Assembly (NCBI RefSeq): GCF_964204865.1 | Contig: NC_135252.1 | Span: 12,049,383-12,113,382 of the forward strand | Length of the DNA stretch: 64,000 bases | From: Styela clava | Taxonomy: Eukaryota > Chordata > Ascidiacea > Stolidobranchia > Styelidae | Reading direction: 5' to 3' | Program-made: the position numbers and the translations under genes | Notes under the pieces: generated by a model | Told to the model about the DNA's origin: nothing | The model's database searches: none | What the model saw: the letters and a program-made list of their open reading frames with translations, nothing else | Shown here: positions 38,593 to 52,600 of the stretch, piece by piece | Layout: each line of letters starts with the position of its first letter | Position numbering within the stretch: position 1 is the stretch's first letter

Positions 38593-41500
38593 TCATTTCT
38601 TCCGATTCAAAACCAAGTCTGCTAGAGAAGATAAAGCGACTTTTTCTTCAGAATCTACCAAAATATTCAAATGTCTTTTGGCATCCATACAATATTGTTG
38701 AGCAAGAAGGTGTGTACCTTCCAGGCCATCACTCTAGAAAAAACAATACCTTTTTTTCACAAACTGAACTCGAAGCTTACTCCCTGTCTACACTCCAACA
38801 GGTTAGTATCTACATATTTATCCCGGGGGAAGGTATACCCGATGAGACGGCTTGAGCATGTGGCGAACCATGGCCCCTCGACTGGTTACCAGTCCAGTCC
38901 ATGTCGAGTAGGGAATTACCTAGTCAGCTAGTTATTCGTTTCAGATGCATGCACTTCAGCTTCAATCATATCCGACGTGAAATACTTTAGTAGTCATGCA
39001 TGGCTAATTTGGACTAAATATAATGGAATAGCATATTAGCATACATACAGCAGTCTGTGTATATCTAATAGTTTTGTGAATGCAGGAAAATTAAGACAAA
39101 TAGAGATTTGATTACCTATTTTTTTTACAGCTTTTAAATATTTAATCCAGGCTTTTTGGTCAAGATGTGGTAATTTTCCAAAAAAACTATTCCAAATGGA
39201 TTCCTAAATCATGACTTTGAAATATTGGATATATTATTGTTTCGCACATCCAAGAACACACTGTAGCTTTGGCTTAATTAAGTGGATGAAAAATTCAATT
39301 TGCTTTACTCTTGCATACAATTATTAACTTACATTTCTAACCGCATCAAGAGTACGTTCTACATCACCCGGCTTTTTAAATCTTCTGAGAATCATGTCAT
39401 GCAGAAATTTGTGCTGTAAAATATCATAGATGAATCACCTTTTTGCAAATATCCCTTTCCCTTTTTTGTAAAGTTATTAGTTTGCAAAGTACAGGAATAA
39501 AATTTGAATTGTTTGTTGCATCAAAAGTTTTTCTCCTATTTTAATGCATTGGATGTTAGGATAGGATTTACCATACATATTTATCTAGGAGAAGAGGGGA
39601 AAGTGGATAAGAAGGCTCAATCATATGTTAACCATGGCCTCTCGTCCAGTTACCAGTCCATTTCAGATATGGGATTAGTTAGCCAGCTATTTTGGTTTCC
39701 AGAATCAAAAACTTGATGGTTAATAAGGAAGTCGTGACCAACCAGCGTGAACCATTCCACTGCAGCGAAGAGTCCCCCCCCCCCTGGATTTGAATCTGGG
39801 AACCCATTCGAGGTCCTGTAACGAGTGTATTCCTCAAATTAGTAATATAATGCAATCATTCAAGTGTGTATCAAAGCATATCTAAAGCAAACCCTGGTAC
39901 CTTTTGACAAGCAAATAATACTGGTGCTGTAGCTAATCCTAATCTCAAGTCCGCAGCAGCAGGTTTTCCGAGATTTTCAGCCGTCTGTGAGAAATCTAAC
40001 AGGTCATCAATAAGTTGAAAGGCAATACCAATATTTCGGCCATATTCATACATTGCTTCAACTGTATTATTATCGCAATTGCTCAAAAATGCAACCTAGA
40101 AAAAATTTGAGAATTTGATTCGCAAGCAACTTATGTCAATATTTCAAATGTATAACTGTAAAAAAATTACCATTACTATGGAACCATTCGAAAAAATTTA
40201 ATAATAGATATAAAATTATTATATTCCTTTTTTTTTCTTGTAATTACTACCGGTATGTATAATGAACAGACAGTGTGTCTGAAATTAAATAGGTACTGCT
40301 GAGTATTCCAAAGAATCATATAATGTGTGCCTAATACTGCCAGATCAAAACCAAAATATTCGATTAGTTAAAAAAAACAATGAAAATAAGTGTCTAAAAA
40401 TATATTACATGACAAAAATCATTCCAAATTATCATAACATTGAGACACAGTGGGTGAAATTGGTTGTACAAGTTTACTTACAAACACTGGCTCTGTTTTG
40501 TTATACAGAAACATGTAACTAAACAAAAATGTATATAGACTTGCACAATAACTTACAGCTTTACAGGAATTGGCAATAAGACTCGCAGTTTTTCTATAGG
40601 TTTTTTTGAGGTAGTGGTCAAAATTTGCATTCGTATCTATTTGCATGAATTCACCTGGAAGTAACAAAAAATTTAGAATGAAATAAACGATTCACAAGAT
40701 AGAAAGATTCAGATAAAAACGAGGAAGCTAGTAATATTTTGAAACTTGAATCAGACATCTAAAATAACTAACGAGTTACAATGGCTGGTGAAAAATTAGA
40801 ATGCTAGTTTCTAAGGAGCGGTTATACCCTGAGTTTGAATCGATCTCAGACGAGAATTTGCTAATTTGAAAAGAGCTACCATAGTTTAAGGTTTCAGAAG
40901 TAGAAAAGTTAACATTACCTCTCACTAAATCATCAATGATTCTTGCTATCAAAGTAACAATTTCAGTTTCACCAATTGATGCAGTGAGATATGATGCCCG
41001 TGACAATACATAATTTCCTGCTAGTACTGCCTGTAATAGAATTATCAGTTATTTTTTAGATTGTTCTGAGATGCCATTAAGATGTTTGAGATTGATGAAG
41101 AATAGTTCAGGTTTACTATATACCGTATATGCTCATTTTACCGCCCGATCTTGTTTAATAAGGGCCCGTTTGAATAGCCGCCCGTGTGAACAAAAGATAA
41201 AAATAAATAAGGGCTGGTGCTTGAATACCCGCCCGATGTAAAAGCTGATTTTTCAGTGGTAGAGAACAATAGGAAATAAGAAGCGCTTTTGTCACAATGC
41301 TGTTGAATTTTAAGCGCTGGTAGATAACACTCACGCCTTAAGCGTCCAATTACATAACAGATAGCATTGATTATGTAACACCGTGGTTCTCAAACTGGGC
41401 GTCACGATGCCCAAGTGAGTCGTTTCAATATTGATAGCGCGCCGCAAAACTTTTCTTTTATTGCGGATTTGTACCTGCATTGCGTAGAAAAAGCATGAAT

Positions 41501-43964
41501 AATTTGCGTTAGACTAGAATAAATTGACATGGAAAAAGGATTAATGTGGTCAAATATTTGTCTGCAAAGATATCGTAATTTTTGTGTATAATTTTACTTT
41601 AAAAATAACAAGTGCACGTGCTTGGGCCGGTTTAAATAAGGGCCCGAGTTAGTGAGTTTGTTTAAAAAAATACGGGCCAGGGCTACAAAACGAGTAAAGA
41701 CGGTATATAGTAATTTAAAACATATAATTGTTATCTCCTATCGATCCATACTTTATAGCAGGGTTTCCCAAACTCAATCTCAATAGATACTCTTTGGACA
41801 ATTTATAGATCGCTCGAGCACCCCCGAAGATGGTTTCTGTGCTGTGATAAGTCATGTGAATTGCAAATGTAGACACTGTAGTTATACTTCTATTGAGGTG
41901 AAAATTAGACTTTCTAAAGAGTTGCTAAACCAAGATCTTCAAATTATCAACACCAGGTGATAAAATATTTTAAAGCAGATTAGGAGTTATTGGAAGATAT
42001 TTATTATACTCAATCTAATGTAGCCATTGAAATGTCTAAACTCTGAATATATTCCCAGGGGTACATCCGTACATGTACCCCAGTTTGGGAACCCCTGTTT
42101 TACAACTGAAAAACATGAGGTTTCAAAATCCTACCTCCAGTCTTCAACGCATATCCTTTAGCTTAAACTTCACATACAACTTCCTGTTTACAGCATATTA
42201 GACGCTGTGGAAGTCATCTAATTACTGCATATCCTGTCTTGTGTTGTAATAACAATGCAAACATTAAAACAAAGATAATACTCACATTCCGATCTCCCCA
42301 AATATCATTTACGGTGTTTTTTCCTCTTCTTATACTGGACACGTCAACGACATCATCATGTATTAAGCTACCCGTGTGGATCATTTCTGAAATCATTGCA
42401 ATTTTTCTTTGTTTTTCAGTGCAATTGGAGGATATAGAACTGAGAAATAAATATATGATAAAGCATGAGATAAAAGGATCTTACAAAACACCAGCCTCAT
42501 ATTGGATAGGGTTATTTACTTATTTTCTCTTTCATTACACTATTTCTACACCGAGCCTCTTCAAATTGGGGGTTACAAACCCACTGCGGGTCTGCGAAAA
42601 GGCTCAATAGAGGTTGCGGTCGATAAAATCTTTTTCGACACTAACTTTTATTAAATATCAAATTATAATAATTTGGAACCAGTATTGAGACACATCATCA
42701 CATGAATAAAGCCAAGATTCGATCTTTTGTGTGAAATTATGCAAGCACATCGGTATTGCCATTGTTTTCTTTTCTAAAATTTTCTGTGTTTTAAATTTCA
42801 CCTTATTTTTGAAATCCCAGAGAGCCACAAAAAAAATTTGGATGTGCCAAGTGGGGCATAATGGAAAAAAATTTGAAGAACACTGTTCTATACCATTTTT
42901 CAATCAATTCTTTAGACATATTGTAAACTAATTCCACAATTTGCAATTTTAATTCATTATGTATTACGAACAACTTGCACCAGGTATACAACCAACAAAC
43001 AGTGCTGACCTAAAACTGCAGCTGAAAATAACCGTTTTTAGATGACAAATTAAAAATTAATAGAATATAGATTGAAAAACCTTTGATGTCTTGTGTGAGA
43101 TGTGTTATTGCAAGCTCTTGCTGTTAGTAAAACTATTTTGGGTCTAATGCTTTTTCCTGTTGAATCAAAATAATAATGACACATCTTTTGTAATAAGGGA
43201 ATTTCCGTGTCCATTACCTGAAAAAAGAAACAATATAAATTAAAATATGAGCAAATTATAGAATTAATGAATAAAAATCCATACACATGGAAAAAAACAT
43301 TCAATCATTCTGCATACATATACGTATATTTTTATTTGGGTAAATCTTCCCTTTTGAGTTAAATTGGATATTTGTAACAAATTTTCTTTTACAATATATA
43401 TATATATATATAAGCATCTCAACGAACACACATAGTCAAACGAATACAGTTTTAAAGTACCCATTCAAAATCGAGCACTCCACTTTTATTTCATTATTTT
43501 GCATATCAAAAAATCCCGCCAAAAAAAGCACATATAGCTGTATAGACAAGCGGGTTAATTGCAGAACTGATCAGTTGATATAAGCACAATCTATGATTTG
43601 TAAAGAAGTTAACAGCAAATGAGTAATAAATCACTTTCAAATAATGAATTCTCTTGTGAAATGATGTCAAAACAAATTAATGTTTCTACCACTGCTTGAC
43701 AAAGTGGTACTTACCAACCTTACGAATATCAGAAAAAAAGTTGTTCATATCTTCTTTTAATAGATTTTCATAAGCTGATTTATTTTCCAGCCTTTGTTGC
43801 ATATTTTGAGGACTTCTAATATCAGTGTGCAATAATCGTTGATTTTTTCCAGAAATATACTTGGGTATACGCTGACATGGCTGAGGTTTTAGAATACATG
43901 GTGTACAAAATAACTCGAAAACCGGAAATGTCGTCAACTTTGAAATTAAAATCTTACAAAGCAT
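38593..43964 (-). CDS. PDSS1: decaprenyl/solanesyl diphosphate synthase subunit 1 (COQ1)
   Basis: Trans-prenyltransferase that extends polyprenyl diphosphates with isopentenyl diphosphate to make the ubiquinone side chain in mitochondria. Eight exons: 43964-43719, 43217-43081, 42439-42286, 41030-40919, 40654-40557, 40095-39901, 39413-39333, 38733-38593. They sum to 1164 nt (387 aa), close to the vertebrate length. Visible motifs: RPKIVLLTARAC, the first Asp-rich motif in SLIHDDVVD, SIRRGKNTVNDIWGD, the second Asp-rich motif in IAFQLIDDLLDF, and KPAAADLRLGLATAPVLFAC. The N-terminus (MLCKILISKLTTFPVFELFC) fits a mitochondrial presequence. The exon 1 and 2 donors needed for frame (GTTGGT, GTTTTT) are weak; a stronger GTAAGT lies 4 nt past the exon 1 donor but breaks the frame. 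Introns 3, 6 and 7 contain mobile elements. The family normally acts with PDSS2, which is not in this window. Confidence 0.93.
38802..38945 (-). mobile_element. tRNA-derived SINE fragment, copy C
   Basis: In PDSS1 intron 7, inverted. Contains CATATTTATCCCGGGGGAAG, GTGGCGAACCATGGCCCCTC and GGTTACCAGTCCAGTCCATG. The tRNA head is missing. Confidence 0.7.
39558..39826 (-). mobile_element. tRNA-derived SINE, copy D
   Basis: In PDSS1 intron 6, inverted. Tail AGGATAGGATTTACCATACA, body with AACCATGGCCTCTCGTCCAG and GATATGGGATTAGTTAG, a poly-C run, and a head with the reversed box-B-like GGATTTGAATCTGGGAACCC. Confidence 0.75.
41121..41706. mobile_element. MITE with TATACCGT termini in PDSS1 intron 3
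   Basis: Left end TATACCGTATATGCTCATTT with GCCCG-rich subterminus. The right end GGGCTACAAAACGAGTAAAG then ACGGTATATA is its imperfect inverse. Repeated GGGCCCG/GCCCGT motifs flank both ends. It may contain a further hAT-like terminus (CCGTGGTTCTCAAACTGGGC) near 41391-41410. No transposase is seen. Confidence 0.55.
41759..42097. mobile_element. hAT-like MITE (339 bp) in PDSS1 intron 3
   Basis: Termini CAGGGTTTCCCAAACT and AGTTTGGGAACCCCTG are inverse of each other (15 of 16 positions). The 8-bp flanks CTTTATAG and TTTTACAA match at 5 of 8 positions, consistent with an eroded target duplication. It is older than the two hAT copies with perfect duplications. Confidence 0.65.
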
Positions 43965-46900
43965 GTTTTTCTATCGTTAGCATAGCACTGAAAATAAATA
44001 AGTTCTGGTTTAAAATCCAAATCACACAAGAATTAACATCACACTGTCACATCCAGACATCAGCATATGCTATTCCTGTATTCACTCGTCTGCTTGTGGA
44101 CATATCGGTACGGTATGGCGGGTATGTAACTGCAGAACTTGCCTTCCTGCCCTCTGCTCTATGTCTCTACTAGCCTACAATGGTTACGGTATGTCCCCAA
44201 TAAAATACCTATGTCTGTACGGTATGTGTCTACCGGTACCACAATGGAGATGTCCGTTACGGCCCTCATACTGTTACAGAATGGAAATACGTTCCCATTT
44301 GGCATTTCACACTTCGCGTGCAACCCCCCTGTCCTTCATAGTTTGCCACACATGATCGCAATAACGAGGTCACAGTTCAAAATTACGCTGTAAGCATTGA
44401 GGTTGAGGTGCGCTTTAATGGTTATGAGCACTTCTAGTCGAATTTATCGAATCGGTTTATGCTCTTTTTGTCCAAATCAAGTTTTTGAATTGATTTTTAA
44501 ATAATCATTAATAATTAAACTTTTGTCTGATCTTTTTTTATTTTTTCCTTATCACATTGAAAACATTTATAGCAATATTAAAACAATATGTAGATTGTAG
44601 GGCATTGTCCTCGCCCTTGCAGTTGGGCATTATGACGTCACGTCACTTGCATTTCATTTTTGAACACGTAGTGAACATAACGATCGTTTCAGTATTATGT
44701 TGTTGTTTTTGTTCTTTGACACGTTTTAAAGAAATTGCTCTTCTCTTTGATTACTGAACCAATTGCTTTGAAATTTTCAGTGAGTAAAGATTGTATTTTT
44801 TGCTAAAGGGCTATTTATTTTTTGCTATGACGTCAACAAAATTACGTGGTGCTACGTGTCCATATAGTTGAGCATAGCTCTCTTGGTATTTTTGAAGTAA
44901 GGATAGGATAGGATTTTTACTTGATTTTTATTTCAAATAATTACAAAATATACATGCATGATGAACTCACATATCTTGTCTATACCTGAAAATCTTTTAT
45001 ATTACGTAAGTCTATCGATGACGTCCTGGAACACTTTGTAGATATTGATTTCAATTATGACGTCATCATGTATATCAAATCTCACTACTATGTCACATTA
45101 GATTTCGAATGTTGTGTGAAATACAAAATATGTGATGTCAAAATTATTAAATGCTCCCAATGAAACCATGGATGTGCCACAGCTTAAAAATGGTTGGTGA
45201 GTTTAAATTAATATGTGTGTAAAATGACAGTTAAATTATTATAGAAGTACATTGCTACCAATTATCATGTACTCGAAAATGCCCAGATCAGTCTATGAAA
45301 CCTACCTCGAAGTTGAGTGCCGAATTTGGAAATTACAATCTTTTTAAAGAAATATTAATAATTTCCTTGGATTGTTGTTATACAAAATCCAGGTCGATGG
45401 AACACAAATCTCTGACTTAGCATGAATTAAATCGGATAAATACTTCACCTGGATTGCGTTACACAGCAGTAAATTCAGAGCAATATTTCAATATAAATTG
45501 TTGCATTTTCAAACTTCAGTCGTAGACTCGTAGTATAGTATTGAAATCCCAAATGCAATGAACAAACTTCGAAGACGACATCAATATTTTGGTGTAAAAA
45601 TGGATCACGACATAATACATCCCAAATTTCCGTTAGTCATATTAAATTACGTGTTCGAATTGCTCAATCCTCATTTCAAAATATTGTCAATGGTAAAAGA
45701 AAAAAGGCGGTGCCAAATATTACGTTGAAATGTTCACGATAAGAAAAGTTCTGGTCAGATTTATTGTTTTAGGTAGCAGTGTTGTGCAGTATATGGACAT
45801 CCGGCTGATAAGGTTGAGTAACCCCTCTCAGTCGTTCGATGTGCACTTTGCTAATCAAGTAGGCTAAACGCCTTAGTCGCCGTACTAGTTTTGTGTTGAG
45901 AAGCAACTTATGAATACACTAGAGGTGATAAGGAGCTACCATTGTTGTTCTGGGGTAAATCACGGCAGTTTCATTATTTCCATTTCCACGCACGCCACGT
46001 AGAAGTGGAGAGTCTAACTTTAGACTCGACTCGAATCATGAACGAATTGACTCGCGACTTCTACTAGATAGACATATTGATCCTACTTGAACTTGAAAAT
46101 TGAACAGAGAATCTTGACTTGAAACTGGAAGATGAATTTGAGAGAGTTTATGAAACAGAAAGGATCTTTCTGACGAAGCTCCATTTTCTATATTACTCAA
46201 TCTTGTATTGAAAAAAAAATCTACAAACTTATATTTGTTGAATTCATAAAATTGGCAGTTTTGATGATTAACTAAAAAATAAATAATATCAACGTGACTC
46301 GATCTAGACTTTTGATCGCAGTGAGTTGTCTTGACTGGAGTATCGAGCTTTGAACATTTTCTGCGGCCCGGCCTTACCTCGAAACTCGGATGATCAGTCA
46401 ATATATACACTAATGTTAATACGGCCGTTTGCTTTTATTATTTGGCATTGTTTTAATTATATCGTTGTTAACAAAAAGCGACTTTCGCACACTATGTCAA
46501 ATAAATAGACGATCACTCATAGTATCGAAGATAGAACCCAAGCGACTGTTTCCTTATCACGATAAACGGTCTGTTTTAATTTCAGCATTAGAATGATTTT
46601 TTAATGGATTCCATTTCCGTGCACATCTGTCTTAATTGCCAAATATGGGTAAAAACAATCTTTATAATAAAAATCTATAATTTGTAGTACAGTAAATAGG
46701 TTTGCTGTTCCTAGTCTGCAAAGTTTACCAATTATAACGAAAAATTTACGTTCGAAATATAAATATATATAGTATATATGCAAATAATATAGTATTATTG
46801 ATTGCGCTTGAAATTGACATTTTTTTATTTTGTTGGGCATCATAAATCAACCCCAATGATAAACAGCATGTCCATTAGAGGCTGATGTGGCTTGACGCTT

Positions 46901-49378
46901 GGTATTTGGTCAAAGGTTAAAAACATTCCTTCCGTCACATCCACGCACGAGAAGATGTAGTATGTGCATGTATACACTACTCTTCTGTCCCTTACTCGTT
47001 TGAATAAGTAAGACTATGAAGTTGCGAAGATTATGAAGATGAAATTTTATACAGATACCGACCACATATATAAATATATATATATATATATTTTATAACA
47101 GAATTTTCTCAGAGCAAGGATAGGCGCACTCGCTCATAAGCGATGGTAGTAAACTATGACTGAAGATGATGCGATCACTGGATTATCATGAGTTATTGAC
47201 ACTAAAAAAATATATATTTAGAATATAAATCGCTATTAATAAATCGCTATTAAAATAGTTTTCCTTACAACAATAATTTTTGTTGTAGTTATATGCTATA
47301 ACATTACGTATTCAATTGTAAATTTGCTATAGCGTGCTCTATTCGATGGTACCTAAATTTTCGGTTTTGATCAAACCCAGTCGATTTACGTACTAGCAAA
47401 TAACAGTTCAGCTCATTTTCGCGCACCATGAATCTTCATCAGTCAACAAGTGTAATATTTGTCGACTTGTTTTAAATGGCCTGAGTATTACGTTTGCTAG
47501 AAATGATAAGGAGCTTTCTGGAGCGATTTTCGAGAGCTAATGATATTCATCAATCAATCTTCTGAAGATTAAAATTCCAATTTTTTCGAAAATTACCACT
47601 ACAGAGGCGACTGGAATCTTGAAAACATGTTATAAATCAGCGTCGTATTACAATTCTGGGTGGCAAAGTTCAAAATATCGTAGTGATTATTTGTGCCTGA
47701 TATTTATGAAACACGCACTTAGGATTTGTATAATAAATCTTAAAAGTACTGACATTTTTCGTGTTCGCTGACATCAGTCCAATTTGGAATTTGTTGCCTT
47801 ATTTCAATACTAAGCTTTAATTTCTGCTAAATACTCAAGTACTTTCTAACGATGTTTCATATAAACCAAAACATCGTTCAGAATGAACCACACGACAGTA
47901 AAATCTTCTGCCTCGAATATATAAGGCAAACCGAATGCTCATTAACGTGGGTGGGCGACAATTATTTATATGCTAATTCGCGCATATAAACCGCTTTTCT
48001 ATTTATATGCGCAACAATGCTACTGGAGCTACTATTTAAGCGTTAATGGCCGTGAGAATAACAGTATTTCTCATGCATATCATTTTCAGAAATGGAATCG
48101 TTCTTTGAATTTTCTTGCAAAAGTATTATTACACAAAACTTCAATACCAAAGTATTTTGAGCATGTCTTGACAGTGAAGACAAATCTGAATTTTTAACCC
48201 ACATATATGAAGTATTTTTGAAATCGGCAAATATAGCAGCCGCTTATATTGACATTTTGAAATTTGTGCTACCTCTTCATAAGGGTACTGCGTATGTTAT
48301 AAAGCGATTTTGATACGTTCACCGTTCAACGACCAAAGGGTTAATGTGGCATGACATATGTGGACATGTATTTTAACTTTTGGAATTATTTCGTGCTTAC
48401 AGTGTTGCAGACCTTGCCAACGGCTATGAAACTGTTGGCCAAAAATGCAATCGCGGCGCAATGTTTACAAATTCAAGTGTAAAATTTGTGGAAACAAAAT
48501 ACAAGCGTAACAAAGATTCCAGTTATGATTGAATATGTGCTGCTCACCGGGACATGTTTATAGAGGAATAAATCTAAATGATCCGGTGAAAAAAAATCTG
48601 AGAATTTGAAGAGAATATAAAAATATGTGCATACCAATGGTCGTAGGCCGCGGTTTGGGTGATGAAATATAAATAAGTAAAGGCAGTAAGTAAATTTGTG
48701 GCGGTATTTGCTAGTAAAGCGAGATAAGTCTATATATACACCTGAAACTATTGGGATGACATTACTGACCACTTTTCATTTGTGTTGCTTTTATTTCTTC
48801 ATTAGGGAATCGGAATTAAATTTGCTTATTTTAATTCATTTATCGAATTTTAAGGTGGTGCATATATAACGAGGTAATTCATAATCTATTTTTAGTTCCT
48901 AATTGCATAATTTTTTGTCGTTGCGGCGGTCGTATGTATTTATGTGGTTACTTCCAGCGAATTCCCTCGAGGCGGTCAGCTTCGTAGTACCCAACTTCAA
49001 TCTAGCATGAATCAGAGATAAATTGGGTTTGGGAGTAGCGGTTTAGTCCATGTCCATGCTTTCTTGACAATTGTAGCCGAAATTGATGATGCTGGGTCAC
49101 GAAAACGCGCCGGGAATGGCAATAGTTCATATACTGGAGACGGCAACAGTTTTGAAAAGACGTCATTAAATCAGCGGAATTTTTATTTTAAATCTTGTAT
49201 ATAATCAGAAAAGTATGAGCCGCACTATAGGAGACTTACATACAAAAATGTCACTTGTATATATACATTCAAATCAACAATCGTCGCATAATTTTGAAAT
49301 AAAGATACAAATAAATTATTTTATATTACGATATCAAGGTTCTATTTTATTGATTATTTGGAATGTATACCAATGTTA
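43965..49378. other. intergenic, no supported gene
   Basis: Upstream of PDSS1. It contains a cluster of TGACGTCA-type sites (44634-45065), a short GGATAGGATAGGATTTTTAC piece at about 44900 like the SINE tail, and TA microsatellites. ORFs here (for example 46036-46410 minus) show no family features. Confidence 0.4.
44634..45065. promoter_or_regulatory. cluster of CRE-like TGACGTCA sites
   Basis: The motif TGACGTCA occurs in full at about 44634 (TGACGTCACGTCAC, two overlapping sites), 44827 and 45059, with a partial GATGACGTC at 45018. The palindrome is the known CREB/ATF site. The density is notable, but the stretch could equally be part of a dispersed repeat that carries the motif. Confidence 0.3.
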
Positions 49379-49608
49379 TCACTGACGAGGGAGCAAATTA
49401 AACAAAGCTTCCAATATTTCGTCATCATAATATACTCGGCGAGAATCCCAATCCATATCGCGTGACAAAGTTGGCAAGATATATCTTACTTGTTTGTTAC
49501 GAAAAGTAAAATGAAATGGATAAAATTTCAACTCGGCGAAACTATAGATAACGTCTGGTAACCATAGTCGTGACAAAGATGACCCCCGCTAACCCACAGT
49601 CGGGAACT
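49379..49608 (-). other. candidate orphan exon, possibly Cys-loop receptor-like
   Basis: An open minus-strand frame reads SRLWLPDVIYSFAELKFYPF then HFTFRNKQVRYILP and continues to a stop at 49379-49381. The W-x-P-D motif followed about 20 residues later by NK-x-VR-I/Y resembles the loop region of ligand-gated ion channels (IWxPD...NKLLRI). A GTAAGA donor-like site falls right after RNKQ. There is only a weak acceptor (GGGTTAG) upstream and no partner exon was found. Treat it as speculative: a relic or chance. Confidence 0.2.
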
Positions 49609-52600
49609 CGCTAAATAACCTTTATGAAGGGGCCGAGAAGGCTTCACACCAAATATGGCATTAGGGCCTCGAAATATTCATTAGTAGGCATACTTTTACA
49701 AGTTCAAGAAAGTGTGAAATTCATACTATTTACCGAAGGAATTTTAAACCATGCAAACAGCTGTTTCATTCCGTTGCGTTGGCTGCAAAACAAAATATTT
49801 TCGCGTGATAATTCACCAAGCGAGATATGTGAAATAATTTCACCTCAAAATTAATCCAACGATGTATGAACCATGTTTGATCGTGTTTTAGTTTTTTTCT
49901 CTAATCAGTTTCTAACTTGCTTATATAATAGACGTGAGGAAATCACGCAAAACTAAAATCGTCTACAGCGGAAATTGACGAAACTACGCACATTGTTCTG
50001 CTACCAATTTCGAATTCGAGATATTTTTGAAATCTTAAATTTATGTTACGCTTTGATTGTATGTGGACCACGGGAACCCCAATTTTGGAAAGTATTTCGA
50101 TCGATCGCTACTTGATATGACTGCTGACTGACGCAGTGAAGATATGAAAAAAATAGCAGATAGGATTATGTCAATCGTTCCTTCACCTTTGCAGCGGGGT
50201 ACGAACTGTATTGAAAATAAAAACTTCGCATGAATAAATGTGAATATGGCTTGTATATAAAGTATTAAATGATCACGCGTAGCTTTGTCGAACAAACCAT
50301 TTTATTAGTGCCAACATTCTTCCTGAAAAATTCTTATTGAGACTGCATGCATTTCATTTATTTTAATAGATGATATACCCACATTTCTGTCTCTGAACAG
50401 GTGTCAGCGATTTCATGAAGTTATAAATAAATAAGTATTCTCAAATACAACCCACGCCCTCGGAGGAATGAATCAGTTAGGCATAGTGGTTTTGTAATAG
50501 TAGAATTCACTTGTATGAAAAATTGTAAACCCATGAATTTTAGAATATGGTTAACTACAAACTCTCGTTCGTTATCGCTGCCAAATGCACGAACCTTAAT
50601 CGTTCAAACTTATAAGACAGAAATGCGGTATACTTTGTGTAAAAAGCCGTCGCCCAATCGGATAATTACTAATTTTTTATAATAAAACGAGCTGGGGTTG
50701 TTTTCTCAAAATCTTACATTTTTCCATTAGCGGTGGAGGTTTTCTACAAAAGATCCAAAATGCGTTATTGATACTGAAAGGAGGGAGATTATTCGTGCGC
50801 GTGAATTTATACGATCAGGCCATGATACTCCATCAAGCACATGGCGGATACACATCAAAGACCTGATATAATGCCAAAAAGACGTCAAAATTTGCGAGCG
50901 GTAGACGCTGGCACGCCATGGTACTCAATTCGTCTGCGACTTGGATTTACCAACTTCGCTTGGATTTAGCACTTTAACCAATCTATCTCATGAAATAGTC
51001 AATCAATTGTTATCGATACCCGAATATTATGTATATACAGTAACATCAGGACGCGAGAAGTCGAAAGCAAACAAGTGAGCGAAGAAATGTATTTGCATAA
51101 CCTGCATTTATGGCGATAGCAAACATACTTAGCGTACCAAGGGATTAAAAAGCAGGGCATTTCGATTCCTAAATAGGACTAAAAAAGTCTTCTATAATAT
51201 TTACCTCCTCCGTATATTTTCGACTTGCCTTTTATTTTTCTTATTAAAATAGGACGCCAATAAAACTCAGGTAGAACTAACGAAGCTCATACAAGGGACC
51301 AAATTCACCAAATCAATGAAACTAGTCCTGTGAAATAACAATTTCACGCAAACTTATCATCAAAGGATTCATGAAACAAGAGAGTTTTTATTTATGTTTA
51401 AGGCAAAGAAAATAGCAACAATCTGAAACTGTCATACGAGTAAAATAAAACATAGGCAACTTCGGCTTAGTTAGATAGTAGATACATATGCTGAAAATGT
51501 AAGTACCGCAACATATTCATCAAATAACATTCAATCAAGCATGAGTCAATGATGAATCGCGTTTTGTCGATGCACCCTTAAAGGGGCCAAAAAGCAAAAA
51601 TATAATAATTAAATGCATCCATGATCAAAATAAAAAAAAACTATCTAACCATAACAAATAGAGTAGGCTAATGTTGAACGGAGAATATTCCAGCTGTGCT
51701 TGTTTGGAAAAAATATGTGAAATAACTCATATGTGGTGAATGTTTGACACACAATATTATAAATAGAGTCAAGTCATTCAATTATTAACAGAAAAAAGAG
51801 CAGCTAAGTTTATGCGAGGTTAATCATGATGAAGCATTGTTTCCATAAAGTAAAGGGTATGATGATTTATTTCAAAATTAGCGCTACAAATATTCTAAGT
51901 ACCGGTAATACCTTTACACTGGTATGTAGGGTCATCTGCAATGATTAGCAAAAAATCTTTTGTTTTGAGGGAAAATAATGTCGGTATTTCAACAACCTTT
52001 ACAGACGAATTAGTGTTGCGAATATAGCAACAAACATCCTAAAAAAACTCAGACTGGTGAAATCGTTATCACTGTCTGATCTAGCGTTAACCTACTTGAC
52101 CTACAAGTGCATCATGAAGATTAAACCAGAATAGGAAACCGATGTGCAACAAATGTGAAAAAATTAACTCAGATACCTCAGGTATCAATCGTATAAGTTG
52201 GATGAATTAACTGACAATATTTAAATTACAATATAATGCAAGAAAAATGAAAAAATTAACACTGTAGAGTGCAGACTGAGAAAAATAACTATAATAGAAA
52301 ATGCAACTTGATTCAAATAGTATTTTACAATAATTTACCCAAAGAAATAACCAATCAAAAAATCCTTCTCTGTAATATTTTTTATGACACACCCATGAGT
52401 CACTCAATTCGATAGTTAATCCTAATATGAATCACAGATAAGCCATCTTTTGACTATGGAGGTTTCAAAATACCATCCATAATCCAAATAAGCCTTGACA
52501 AACCCAATGAAGGAGCAGACAGCTTTCGTAAAAACTGAGATGAAATGATTCAATCAGGACTCGATATTTTTGACTTGTGACAAAAAATCTTAACATCCTA

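Noticed and set aside
46036..46410. 124-codon minus-strand ORF
   Set aside because: Low-complexity CTTGACTYGA-like repeats explain the open frame; no splice context or domain.
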